Below, in pieces: positions 46,673-59,800 of a stretch of 64,000 nt of DNA. The position numbers and the translations under genes are program-made. The notes beneath the pieces were generated by a model that was not told the DNA's origin, ran no database searches, and saw nothing but the letters and a program-made list of their open reading frames with translations. How positions within the stretch are numbered: position 1 is the stretch's first letter; every line of letters starts with the position of its first letter. The stretch lies in the NCBI RefSeq assembly GCF_021018805.1, contig NC_086283.1, positions 60,475,803-60,539,802 on the forward strand. Reading direction: 5' to 3'. Origin of the DNA: Prinia subflava (taxonomy: Eukaryota; Chordata; Aves; Passeriformes; Cisticolidae).

Positions 46673-49600
46673 CTTTGAAATAAATAAAGTCAAACAAATT
46701 CCCAATATCATTAATGTGGGTTACTGCAGTTTTGATACTAAGGAGAGCTATGCCTTATAGAAAGCTATCAGACCACTTCAATAGGTTCAAGAAACAAAGA
46801 TGTCAAAGAGGGTGTGTGTCCCCCAGCCCACACTGCTGGAGAGGGAGCATATTTCTGTCCTGCTGGCATCCCTGGATGCAGCATTTCCACAGAAGGAACT
46901 GCGCTGGATTTTCTGGGAAGCCGTGCAGTGCCCGGGCTCCCTGCCAGTGCCCGGGAGCCCAGTGCCAGCAGAGGGGACCTGCAACCTGGGTACCCTGGCA
47001 CCGACCCCACGCACCGCAGGGTACATGGCACTACTGCCACCCACCACTCTGCAAAAGCTCTCTCCATCTGGCAGGGTCCCAAATCCTGACAGTACCTTCT
47101 GACCTCTCCTCTTGCCTCCCTGCCCAAGCTGTGCTCATCCCAGACACCACTTTCATGCCCTGGAGATGTGCACTGCATATATTTTGGTCTTATGAGTGAC
47201 CCGGGGCTGTGGGCTTCACTCCAGCACAATCCAGATCTGCTCACACATGTGGGGCCTGTTCTTGTCCCATAGATTCTCAGGGCTGCCACAACCACGCTAA
47301 AGAGCAGAGTCCCAAGCCCCAAATCCCACTCTTCCTGGAGAAGCTGACATGATGCATGCTGAGCTTGGAATAAGCAGACAGGAGAGCTGCTGTGGGGCTG
47401 TGCTTCTCTGTGCCCTCTCTGGCCAGAAAGGGGCTTGTAAGGTTTGACTCAGAAGGGCTAGAATAGCTACTGCACCTCCACCGTCCCAGCCACCTTCAAC
47501 TGCACAAGACCACACACCCAGATGGGCCATCCTTTGCTGTGAGACACTGCATTTTCATGTGGATACACCCTGCAGTGCTGGCGGTGACCACATGCTACTC
47601 TTCAGCTGAAGAAGGGTTGCCCAGTGGAAATAGCCAGATGCAACTGCTCTGGCTAAAATACTGACCCCCAGCACAGACGTGGGAAGCCTTCCATGAGCTG
47701 CCTGAGAACCTCCTCTCTGATTCATATTCACATCCTTTCCTGGATTCTGCCATGTTCCTTGAGAACTTTGCTTTTCTTCTAAGAATTCAGGGCTTCTTTC
47801 TCTCTCCTTTGTTGCCTAACTACAAATGTCTTGCCACGTTACCAGTGAACTTTCACTCTGTTGCACCCTGATGGCTTGTTTCAGCAGGTATTTTAGATGT
47901 TTATAATCTCTTCCAACTGCCAAGTTTGATTAAAATCAGACTTGCAAGTCATTAGGCATGATGGATGGACAGATGCATTCATGTATAGCCAAGCATGATA
48001 GTCAAGCAGCTATTTTTTTGTAGGGAGAAAAAGACTAAAAACTAACTTTGCCAAAAGCAGAAGATCACAACATGGTGAGTCGGAGCCCACTAAGGTGTAA
48101 CTGGAAAAGTGAGATGTCCAAGGACTCCTTATAGGTTGGGCTGGAGTGTAGACTGCAATGGTGAAAAGCTGGAGAGGGCTGACATGCAATGTGAGAGCCA
48201 GACCTTGCACAAGCACATGCTCATCTTTACTTCTCCTGAAAGGCCTATATTTCTCTTTCCTCAGTCATGGATTCATTAGGACACCTTACCTCTTTGCCAG
48301 AAACAGGTGTGTGGTTACCTGCTTGGATCTGTAAGTCTATATTTACCCTTTCACACATCATTGAACACTTGAGTGGTGCAGAGTGTGAATGATCCCTTCC
48401 AGCAACAGGGCCCTCTTTAATCATAAAGCCTTGCTGTACTTCCAGAGACATGCTGAGACCAAGCAAGACAGTGGTCCCATCGAAAAAAAAATGGCAATAT
48501 TTTTATAGGATTCACATAAAACATAGCAGGGATTCATGGTGGGGAGCTACAACGGACCCATGGAAAAATGTTTTAGACATTTCCTAACTCTCTGATGTTT
48601 TTACTGAACACTGTGCTGTCACTTCCTTTGTCTACTGCTAGACAAATTTGAAATACGGCATATATAATAGTGTCATGGGAAATCAAATTAACTCTGTGTT
48701 GAGTCACAATTTAGGTCTGATTCCCCCTACAACTGTGCAGTTCAGAACTTAAAGAAGGGAAAGACAAATTTCACCAGCATAAGTCCAGGTATTTTCTGAC
48801 AGTAGAGAAACATGGAAACTCTGGACTGACCTGCTAGTTCTGAAGAATGGATTTTCTGCTGGCTCCCGTTGTGGGTTGTCTTTTGCCATAAAAGAAGTCT
48901 GGAGAGCCTGAAGGTTTTGAAAGCAAGGTTTACTCATTGAAGAAGGCAATTATTGAGCTGATGCTTGTTTGAATGTTGACTGAGAATATCAGTGCCATCA
49001 GTGATGGTGTCATTATAGCATCATGGGCACCACCATTGCCATCATGTTGCTCACAACATCAGGTTTAAACAAAGCACAAGGTGGTTATTGGACTCACTTG
49101 CAGAATGTGACAGAAAGAACTGAGAAACATCTGAGTGAACAGAAAAGAGGAAGCAGATGTCTCTGGTCATGCACTTTGGCAGCAGGACAGCTCATTCTTG
49201 TCACTTTGGCAGCCCACCAGGCAGCACCAGAGGCTGCTGAAATCAGCAGATCCGCAGGGGCTGAGGACGGAAGGAGTTGCACACACGCGCAGGGTGTGTG
49301 TGTGTTACAAAGTAGTTTTAACCAATGAGAAGGATGAGATTCACTTTCTCCCTGCAGTTACTTTGCTTTCAAATTAACAGCAGCATTAAGGGCTACTAGC
49401 AGGAGTTATTTATTGCACTTGAAAACCACTTGAGTGCCGTATGGTGTACCTGAAACGCTCTGAAGCCTAGATACATGCAAGTCTGCCACACCAAGAGCAG
49501 GATTTTGCCTGGTCAGCTGTCAGTCTCACCCTGTGACTCACCGATATTCCACTGATTACTTTCCAGTCAGCTGGAGTGGAATGTCTGCAGCGCCCAGGGG

Positions 49601-50386
49601 AACAGCAAGATTAGTACTGTCTTGCTGACGGTTGCTGCTCGTGCAGTAGGGCAACACTACAAAACCTCCCCCATCATCTCTGTTGGCTGAGACAGGAGAG
49701 GTTTCTTCCTGTAGAACCAATGCAGTTTCTTTCCAGGCTCAAGGACTCACTAGTTACAAGAAACACATGTAACTGTGAGGGATATTGGATGGCACTCAAA
49801 GCTGCTTGCAGAGGCGCCACTACTGGCTTGATGAGGGACGTGAGGAAAATCTTCCTCAGAAAAGTGGATCAGCTCTGGGACAGGGCACCAGAGAGGTGTA
49901 GATTGTCATGCTGGGCCAAAACCACAGCTGACTTCACCTGTTGCCGGCAGTAGTCATGCTCCAAGCAAGATGTTTCACTGGAGACCTCCACTGGCCCTGC
50001 CACTGGCACTGCTAGGATGCTGTGATGCATTTAATGAAAAGTTAGTCCTGATGCTTTGCGGGAAACGAGCTGAAACAAGCTCCGCCGAGCTGACAGAGAA
50101 CCACGTTTATGCGGAGTTGTTCCGAGCGAGGACAACGCGCAGGGGCACGAACACGAACATAGCCCTCGCTGCCCCGCAGCAGCTCGGTGCGGCTGCTGAC
50201 ACCCTCTGCTACAGACGAGCCCTTCTGGGGGCTGCTACAGCGGCCATTCCTAGCGGCAGCTTGCTGCTGCAACCGGGCACCGTGTAGAAGACCCAGCCAA
50301 GGCGGGCTGCGCTCACAAGGGCCGGCCGGAGCGGCGGGGCTGCCCGCCCCGGGGCCCGGGGGACACGGGCCGGGGACAGGAGCGGG

Positions 50387-50569
50387 ATGCCGAGGCCGGG
50401 AAGCGCTGGGGGTCTCGCCGGCGCTCCCGGCCGAGGCGGCCGGGCCGCGGGCCGCGGGCTCGGGGCCGCCCCCGGCGGGCGGAGCCGCCGCCGCCCCCGC
50501 CCCGTCCCCGTCCCCCGTCGGCGGCGCGGCGCGGGGCGGGCGGCGCTCCCCGCCAGCGCAGCGGCATGA
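50387..50569 (+). other. Possible upstream ORF overlapping the B4GALT1 start
   Basis: A 60-codon frame from ATG at 50387 ends at TGA 50567-50569, which overlaps the B4GALT1 start codon as ATGA. If transcription starts upstream of 50387, ribosomes would finish the uORF exactly at the main start. Its peptide is Gly/Arg/Pro-rich and probably meaningless in itself. Confidence 0.3.
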
Positions 50570-50842
50570 AGGAGCCGTCGCTGCCCGGCACCTCGCTGCA
50601 GCGGGCCTGCCGCCTCCTCGTCGCCTTCTGTGCCCTCCACCTCTCGGCCACGCTGCTCTACTACCTGGCGGGCAGCGCCCTGGGGCCGCCGGGCAGCCCC
50701 GAGCCGCCGCCGCGCCGCCCGCCGCCCGCCAACCTCTCGCTGCCGCTCTCCCGCCCGTCGCCGCCCGCCGCCCGGGCCCGGTCCCCGCCCGCCGAGCCGC
50801 CGCAGCCGCCGGGCCCCTGCCCCGAGCCCTCCCCGCTGCTCG
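50566..50842 (+). CDS. B4GALT1: B4GALT1 coding exon 1
   Basis: 277 nt. The donor reads CTCG|GTGAGT in phase 1. It encodes the cytoplasmic tail, the signal anchor and the proline-rich stem to PEPSPLL. Confidence 0.96.
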
Positions 50843-53800
50843 GTGAGTGCCGTCCCGGCAGGGTTTCGGGGGGACGGGCAGGGGCTCCGCCGCCTCCCCG
50901 CCCGACGCCGCCGGGCCGCGGGGGACGCGGCGTGGGCGGCCGCCGGCGGGTCCCGGTGCGCCCGTGGGTGTCTCTCCCCGCCGAGGAGTGACAGCGGCGC
51001 TGCTGCTCCGGCGTGTGCCGCCGGCGGAGGGGGATTGTGGGAGAATCCCCGGGGAGCCGGCGCGCCGGGAGTGCGGCGCGGATGCTCCGCAGGCGCGGCG
51101 GCGGCGAGCGGAGCCCCTCCGCTCCCGGGAAGCGCTCCCACCCCGCCTGGCTAGGTTTCTTTCTGGTTGTCGTCGAGGTTGGGTAATTTCCTCTGGGAAC
51201 TCTACCCAAAATGCTGCTCTTGCGCAATGCCACAGGGAGGCTCAGGAGGGCTTTTTGCGCTGTGCAGGCTTTTCGCAGCCTCTCTGTGTCCGCGGACCTG
51301 CTGAATGAGCGGCACGGCTTTAAAATGGGCTGTGAGGCAGGTCATGAGTACAGTTGATATGGATCCCGGCGGCGCTTTCCACTGGACGTATTTGGTCCTG
51401 TGATGCAGTACCGTGATACGTGGCAGCCTGGCGTGTGTTTTATCTGCACTGGAGCTGTGCTCCCCATAGGCCCTTTTCCATGACCGCTTGAGTGCTGGCA
51501 TGCTGGCAGGATCTTGGCGGGTTTACAGCCTGCTGGTGGTCTCATTTTTACTACGTGATGACCTGGACCTGTTTTGATCTGCTGGCTTTGTCACAAGGCA
51601 GAGCTGGGGACAAGGGCAGTTTCAGATTTTTTCGTCCCTTTAAAGGGCTCTCCCACCCAGCTTGCTGCGTGTAACTGCTGCTCTTTGAACAGACCCTCCT
51701 CTGCTGTAGGTAGAGTTGTTACCATTACCTGCTGCCATCCCAGTTGACAGCAGCCTGGCCACATCTTGGGCCATTGAGCCTGGGGGTAATCTCCCTCATC
51801 CACCAAGTGTGCCATTTTAGCAGGGATACTTCTGTTAGTTACCAGAGATCACAACAGGGGAAGAGACTTCTGAGAAGCTACCTGTGATTTTCAGTTTACA
51901 AAACCAACAAAAAAATCTAATAGTTTCTCTTGCTGCTTGCTGGTCAGCTGTGTATGGATCAATGCATCTGAATTACAAATGACTGGTTTGTTATTTTAGG
52001 AAGGTGGTTTTGATGTTACTAAAAGAAAGTGTCCTGTGTTTTTTGATTCGTATCTTTCACTTTTTTCGTCTACATCACTTACGTTGAAACTGGCTGTGCA
52101 AGCCTGTCCTCAGAGTGGATGTGGGAACCCTTTATGAGTCTGGATTTGCTTTGAACGGTCTCCACTTAGTCTGATCCCGTCAGGAGTCAGTCATGTGCTT
52201 TGGAAATGCTTGAGGTTTAGAGAAATGCTCTTACTGACCCCAAGATTCAAAGTGTTACTGGAGTTAGTTGCTGAAGGATCATTTAAGATGTTCTAAATCA
52301 TCTTTGCAACATCTTCAGTGCAGTTCACTGAATCTGCCAAGGGCCATATGAGGCTAGTGGCAGTGGCCACAGATGATCAAGAGAGCTACAGGGCCACGGC
52401 AGAAGCAGCTCTTTACAACAGAGTTAGGCAAATGCTTTCTTGCTGTGTTACCTTCAGTACTTGTGGGGTGGTGCAGTCACATGCAGCCTGGCACTGTCAC
52501 AGCACCAAGATTTATAGCCAGCATGTAGGTGAGAAACTGTTTGTTCTTTTTTCTCTCTCTGTTCTTTTCAGATTTTGGTGGCAAACAGCATTAGTTAAAC
52601 AATTGTATCATGCCTCACATTTTGGTCAGAGCTGAGTCTGCCCTGATCAGCATCTCATGTGTCTCTAAGGCACCTTCCTCCATCCGGAATAGAGGATGTG
52701 CACCTCTTGGGCATTTCTGACATGTAATTTCTCCACCCAGAACTCAGAAATACGCCTTTTTGAGCTCAAAACTCACTTATCAATATGAGCGTAAAAAGCA
52801 GGAATCATCCTGTGATTCCTGTATTCGCAAAGCCATGGGGAAGTGCTCTTCCCATGGGAATATGGGAACAGGTAGCTCCAATAACTATATTTCTTCAGTA
52901 ACCCGACATGTATTGTAACATACAGAATTCTGGGTTTTTTTAATTTCCTGCCTTCCCCTCCCCCTTCGTTGTTGGGAAGCATGTGATGACTCATACAGGA
53001 TATGTGTGACCGAACTGTTTGGGCTTTTTGCATGTTAAAATAGCCAGGTACTCATTTCAGAGGCCCACAGTTTTCTTCCTAGCAGTCTTTAGAGAGTAGT
53101 TTACAATCCCTGCTGTCAGGCTCTGCAACAAATGCATTAGCTGAATGAGGTTTAATCTCTTAGAAGAAGCTGCCAAATTTTAAATGTGCTTTTATGGTTC
53201 ACTTGCTATTATTTATAATTTAAAAGAATAAATCAGGACTGGGGTAATACTATAATTCAGCTTTGAGCTGAAAGTCCTTACAAGCTATGAAATTCTTTAA
53301 TACAAAATAATACAAGCATTTTGGATTTATGCTCCAGTTCAGAGCTGCATGCCAATGAGTATCTTAAACGGGATATCAGGAAGCAGAGCCTGCTTGCTGC
53401 AGTAGAATTTCAAGAATTCCGAGAAATTCTGGTTTCTCTGAGAAGCCCAAAAGCAAGTAAATCCAGGTATTTCCTGCAGGTTTCCATTCCCCAAATTGTG
53501 GCGTTCTTTAGGAGATGCAGAACAGTATCGTGGTATTGGTTTTGTTTGGGTTTTTTTAATAAAAGATTGCTCTCTAGAAGTAGTATGTGTGTTGGCCTAA
53601 GCACTTTCAAAACAATCAAATGTGTTTCTTCTGCCATTTCTATGTGGTTTTTGTATTTTGGTGTTGGGATAGTTACATGCCTGGTAGTTTAAGGAGGGTG
53701 TGCACAAGGGGTCAAATTCTTAGGCTGAAAGATCCCTTTCCAAAAGAGCTAATTTTAAAGCAAATAGAAGTCTGCAAAGCAGAATTTCATAGACAGGCTT

Positions 53801-56800
53801 ATCTGCATTTCAGGGATGTCATTTCAAGTCCTGCCCAGCTGAGTGTATGTGTTTGTGGAGGTTATTTTAGGGTACAGTTGTCTCCTTAGCCAATTCTAAC
53901 CCCCATTTAGACACCAAGTGTGTCTGGGATGGCAAACATAAAAGATGTGCTTTTGCCCTTTTTGCCATGAACATCTTCTGGGAAAGTTCACCCAAGTGTG
54001 CTAAATATTGCAGTCACATGTCTGTCTCTATAGCTTTTCATGCCAAGATACAAGATTGGAAAACTTATGACCTTGTACACTAAATAAATGTAATAAACAT
54101 GTAATAAATGGATATAGACAAACCACTAGAGATGTACGCATTTTCACTAAAGTTTAAAGATGTCTGTTTCCTGGGATACCATAGAATTCATTGGGTTGGA
54201 AAGGACCTTAAAGGTCATCTAATCGCAACTCCCTGGTGTGGGCATGCACACCTTTACGTAGACCAGGTTGTTCAGAGCCCCACCCAACTTGGCCCTGAAC
54301 AAACACTTCCAGGAATGGGGCATCCAAAACTTCCTGGGCCAACCTGTTCCAGTACCTCACCACTCACAGTAAGGATTTTTTTTCCTAACATCAAATCTAA
54401 ACCTGCTGCACTTAAAAGCCATTTCCCTTTGTCCTGTCACTATCTTGTCAAAAGTCCCTCTCCAGCTTTGTTTTCTCCCTAGAGCCTTGTCCTCTCCAAG
54501 CTGAACAGTCCCAACTCTCTCAGCCTTTCATCACAGGAGAAGTGTTCCATCCCTCTGATCATCTTGGTGTCCCTCCTCTGGACTCACTCCAGCAGCTCCA
54601 TGCAGTTCCTGTGTGGGACCCCAGGGCTGGATGCAGGGTTCCAGGCAGGGTCTCCCCAGAGCAGAGGGGCAGAATCCCCTCCCTCCCCTGCTGCCCACGC
54701 TGCTCTGGATGCAGCCAGGACACCTTTGGCTTTCTGGTGAGTGCCCATGGCTGGTTCATGTCCAGCTTCTTGTCAGCCAGCACCCCTAAATCCTTCTGCT
54801 TGGGGATCTTGGGCATACAAGGAAAAGAACTGTTTCTCCAGGATGTTTGACATCTGTATAAAAATTGGTGCTTCCCACTTCCATGTTAGTGAGGCATGTT
54901 TTAAAAAACAAGGATTAAAAGAAAAAAAGCTCCTTTGGACAGCAGTCACTCAGGGAGGAAAGGACCTGTTACAGTCTGTTTCTTCAGTGCACTGCTTCTG
55001 ATGCCTTTGTAGGCAGTACTGCTGATGCTGAAGGTAAATGATGAGGGTTTTCTGATGCTTTGAGGTAGCCAGTAAAATCAGCAGTGATGCTTAGTGTCTG
55101 TATTACAGAAGTGTTTAGAAGTTATGTTCTGCCTGAGATTAAATTAATAAATAATGTAGTTTGAGGCCCTGTATATGTGGACAGTGTGTGGGCAGGGGTA
55201 GAAGATGTTTTACCACTGGCAGAATCCTAGCAGGACAAAACTGGGGCAAGAGGGTGAAAACCTAAGAGATGCTAAGCCCATAATTTTTTTGGGAAGACTT
55301 CTAGTGCTGACAGTGCTGGAGGGATTTGGTAGATTTGGCGTGCCTGCCTTCTGGTCATCCTGTCACACTGCCCAGCTGCAGTCATAGGCTCTCATCTTGC
55401 TGTGGGGAATTTCTAGTGAAGGTATTGGAGGCCTCTGAATCGATGGGGTCACTTGCAGTACCAGGCAGTGGAGAAAACATTTACTTTACATGGATCATCT
55501 TCCTTTCCTCTATCATTTGGACCTGCCTTTTTTTTAACCATTTTTATATAGCCGGTCTCTGCTCCTTCCTGTGTGATGGAGGTCTCTGCTTTGCCCACAG
55601 ACACAAGCTGGGGTTGTGCTGTGTCCCTCTATTGCCTTCTTTTGAAAAAGTAAAATGCAATTCAGAGAAGAGCAAGGAGAGGGCAGGGGGAGGGGGAAAT
55701 AACACGTGAATCAGTTTGCTCAAATTTAAGCTCTCTTGGCTTCAAAAGAGGGTTTGAGAAACTGTTAAACTTCTCCAAAGAATATGCTTAAGACGTTTGG
55801 CAGGGACCAGATGTGTGATCCTGGCAACACCACTGACAACTCCACAGCTATCTGTGTGGCTGGGAGCACATCATACCTCTGAAGCACAGGCTTTCTTGGC
55901 AGGCAGGGAGCAGCTTCTGTGAGGAGAGTATCACTAGCATCCTCTTATCTGGCCGAAGTGGAGGTCAAGGAGTGTTAATTAGGCTCACAAAGTAACTTGG
56001 AAAGGTACTCTGCCGTGCTGGAGAGCAGCTGTTTCAGGGACAGAGCACAGCAGACGGAGGAGAAAAGGAAAGTTTTCTGTCCCATGCATGTCGTGTTTTA
56101 TAACATGCTTGTTTCTCTGCCAGCACTGATCTGAAGCAATAGTTAGTTTCTTTGGAAATTGGGCCAAGTTTGTGTTTGGAAAGAGACTGATAACTTGCAG
56201 CTTCCAAAACTGCACTTGGACGCAGAATTCAGCGTTAAAAGTTAAGCTCTTTCACTTTCCTCCTCTGGTGTGGAGCATCATGTCTGGCTTCATTCAGCAG
56301 ATAGGGAACATTGGCCCTGTCCTGAGGGCCATCCCCACTCCAAGGGCCATCCCATCCAAAGGTCAGGGTGCTGGGGGTGCACAGTCCTCAGTAGGGAGGT
56401 GCTCTAGGTCTGACGGCCTCACAAGCAAGCAGGAGGTGCTGGTGCTAATTTCACTGAGCAGTGGCCATGAACAGGGGCATGGCAAATAGCCTTTCCAGCA
56501 GGCTTCTAGCTGCTGCTGAACTGCAGGGAGCTTGGGGCAGTCCCAAAGCCTCTGCAGATGTTTGTCATAGAGAGTTGCTTTTGTCACCTCCCCTGCCTGG
56601 TGTGTTGCTGGACTTGCTTTGAGGGCAAAGAGACGAGTTACCTGCAAACCTGCCTTGCTGAGTCTGGAAGTGGCCCTGTAGAGGCCTTATGGGATGGGTT
56701 TCCACAAACCCGTGTGCTCCAGGGCAGCACACGCAGCAGCAGCCATCTCTTCAGACATGCAGTGCCCTCCTCCTGCGCTCCCCGCCGCCAGCAGCAAACC

Positions 56801-59800
56801 ATGCTTTTGGGGTGCACAAGGCAGAGTTTCGGCCACACAAACACACTTCCACCCACCTGGCAGCCGGCGCTCCCCCACCTATCTGGGGAGCGCACCCCAG
56901 CCCCAGGGCAGTGCTGGAATCACATGCCACAGGCAGGATGGGATGGGGCACGGGAGACGGGCTGGGGGCATTGCCTTGTGATTTGAGGCTGCCACTGGCA
57001 GAGACGTTCCTGAGATGCCACTTGGCCTGGGAGGGCTCCTGTCCACACATCCATCCTGCTGCATAGTGGGGGGTTTCTGGCTGATGGCTACTCAGCCTTT
57101 TTCTGATCCATGTTTGTTTGTTTGTCTGCAGTTTGCTGTTAGAGAGCCTGGAATTTAATTTTGCGGCGGGTGGGAAGAGCTAATAGCATGCAGATTGCCT
57201 GGCTCAAAGGAAGATAGTTCAAAGCTGCTTCAGTGAGTGTGCACTGGATTTGAGCCACCAAGGAGGACTAAGCTTCTCTCCCAGAAGTACCCTCCATCAA
57301 CGAGACTGTCTCACTTTTTTAAAATTTTGTTCTAAAGATGCCACGTGCTGGGGATTGAGTTAATTTTTTTTTCCTCTGGCTGAGTTAATCAGGCAGATCC
57401 AATGTTGCCAGCACATGTGAGGCATCCTCATTTTTTTCGGCCTGTTTCCCTTTAGGGTCCGCAGTTGCAGATTCCAGATTATGTGTGAGCCTGCCCAGGA
57501 CAGGAGATGAGCCCACGTAGGAGGTTTCCCTTGCCTTGGCATAGCTAACATCTGTAGGGCTATGCAGCTTCACATGTAGATCAGCCAAATGAAATGTATC
57601 CCAGCCCTTAGGAGAGCATTTGGCCTTTTTTTTTTTTGTGACTAGGATATTTCTAAAAAGACCCAAGGAGAGTTTTTTTTCTTTTAACTCTCCTAGGGAA
57701 GCAATGGCTGGAGGCAGCAAGAGGCAGCGGCTGCCAGCCAGCTGGCCATTTTGACCAGTGGGTTGCATGCCAGGACATAGCTGCTTGGGTGACCCAGATG
57801 GGCAAGGGACTGCCCCGTCCCCCTAACATGGGCCTGAGCCACAACTTGAGTGTGTTTGAAAAGCTGCTGGCACAGCTCTGACCTTTAGCTGATGGTAAAT
57901 TATATTAATGACCTTAAGAGGAAATTACTGCTTTGCTGAACTGTGGGATGCAGCTGCCTGCCCACCCTGGAGCTGCCATGTGAGGCTAGTCCAGCCCTGC
58001 TTCACGGCCTGGGGTGGGGGAACTTGCTCTCACATTGTCTGGGGTGGAGCTGATACTGTTCTTTCCCAGCCAAGGCAGGCTTGGTGTGGTTGATGGGCCC
58101 TTCCTTCCCTTTTCTGTTGGGCCCCTGCAAAGAGAGGGTTGTTTGGTTGTTTTTTTTTTTCCTCTCTTGCAAGCTCTGCTTCTCTTTTCCAGCTTTTCTT
58201 TCAGATGAGGATTGTCTGAGTGTGGCAGTGCGGGTGTGCACACGGCCCAGCGGATGGAGAGCAGTGCCCAGCTCTCAGCTAGGGTGATGGAAATGTCCTT
58301 TTGGCTCCGTTGGGGGAGAACCTTTTTCCATCTCCTACTACCTGGTTTTGCTTTCATTTGCACTAAATTAAATGTCTGAGATTGGTGCCTGGCTTAAAGT
58401 GTGCAGGTGGATTTTGTTTGTTTTCCCAGTGAAGCTCTCAGGAGGGTGATTCAGACAGCTGGATCACTCTTCTAGCCTGTCCAAGACACTAGTTTTCCTC
58501 CTTCCTATTTCCTTCTCCCAGGGCCACACTGCCCTCCTGACGAATAGGGTTCCCCCAGTCTGTCCTGCCTGAGCCCCCCGGGGCTGCCCTTGGTGGCAGC
58601 AGCCCTGTGTAGTGTCACCTGCCCCACCTTCCTGGATGGAGTGTGGTGGTGTCCTGTTTGCAGCCCCTGTGGGAATGCACAGGAACACTTCCTGCAATGC
58701 ACTGCTGTCTGAGTTTTCCCAACACTTCTAGCATTGGGAAAATGTTCCTTAGAGCCTTCCTAGATCACTCCCTTTGGTCTGGGGAGGCTAGAGCAGTCTC
58801 TATATTTATGGCATCAGGCTGAGTGGATTCTGGGGTGCTTTTGTGAGGGTCCTCTCATTTGGATCAGCAGGATGAGCACCAGGAAGGCTGTGTGCTGGCA
58901 GCCTCAGATGACAGCAGGTTTAGTGTTGTGGCAGGCATGGCCATTGGGAAATGGGATGGGAAATTTGCTGGCATTGTGTGACTGGCTCCTGGGGCTCCAG
59001 CACTGCACTGCCTCTGGCTTTTTGCAAACCTCACTTTTTACTTTGTGTGAGAGGCTGTTTCCTGTTTGTGAGTGGCATGATGGCCCCTGGCTTTTCCTGT
59101 GCACCTTCCCTATGAGCAGAATCGCTTCTGAGGGTCAGAGGTGAGGAGCAGGAGTGAGCTGGCTTTTTTTGGTGTATGTATAGTGGCAGTATGCCACTGC
59201 CAGCTAAAGCCTCCTTTTACAAACTCTGAAATGTTTTGATGTGATGCTGTGCTTTTGTGTTCTTTTGCAAGCTTCCTGCAGTTGCTTATTTATGTTTTTG
59301 AGGTTTTCTTTTGCTAAAAATACACACTCGTGTATTTTTACCAAAAGGCTCGTGAAGCTGCTCTGTTGGAGCTTCTCTGCCTACAGATGCCAGGCTGCAT
59401 AGGTGACCAGAGTTGCAAGTCCCCGCAGTGCTGTCAATGTCTGTCTGTTTTTAAAAGGCACTCCATATACAGTGACTTCTATGTCAGGCAGTCAGCTTGA
59501 ACAGAATCAGAAGAGATTCAGATGGAGTGAATCGAGCTGGAAAGTTTACCTAGTAAACACAGATAGGGACACAGTTTTGACAGGCAGGACAGCACTTGCA
59601 GCAGACTTTGCACATTTTCTTGGCATTGCAGGTTACATCCTGAGTCAGCATCCTTGGGAAACAGCAGCCCTAGGGCTGCTTGCTATCCAGGAGTCAAATT
59701 TCAGTGAAAATGATTTAAAATTAGTAGCTGGAACTGTGACTCTGTTAACCAGTTGGAAAGCCTGCGCATTTGTGGATTTGTCTTTAGCCTTGTCCTGCTT

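Larger units (their letters stand above)
38903..50169. other. Intergenic region between SPINK4 and B4GALT1
   Basis: The two genes point away from each other across about 13 kb. No recognised gene lies in this part. It holds two CR1 fragments (40325-40520 and 46044-46672), a TATA-linked small secreted ORF at 41938-42130, a cysteine-rich open stretch near 42.6-42.9 kb, and a possible minus-strand transcript end at 45.47 kb. An antisense or divergent lncRNA from the B4GALT1 promoter is possible. Confidence 0.5.
50170..51140. promoter_or_regulatory. CpG island at the B4GALT1 promoter
   Basis: A dense GC- and CpG-rich block surrounds B4GALT1 exon 1, with several GC boxes (GGGGCGGG at about 50533) and no TATA box near the start codon. 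This fits a broadly expressed gene. It creates long artefactual ORFs on both strands. Confidence 0.85.

Noticed and set aside
50209..51141. 310-codon ORF antisense to B4GALT1 exon 1
   Set aside because: A CpG-island artefact made of Pro, Arg and Ala runs, with no homologue recognised.
54541..54850. 102-codon plus-strand ORF at 54.5 kb
   Set aside because: It is CR1 3' UTR sequence read in reverse orientation.
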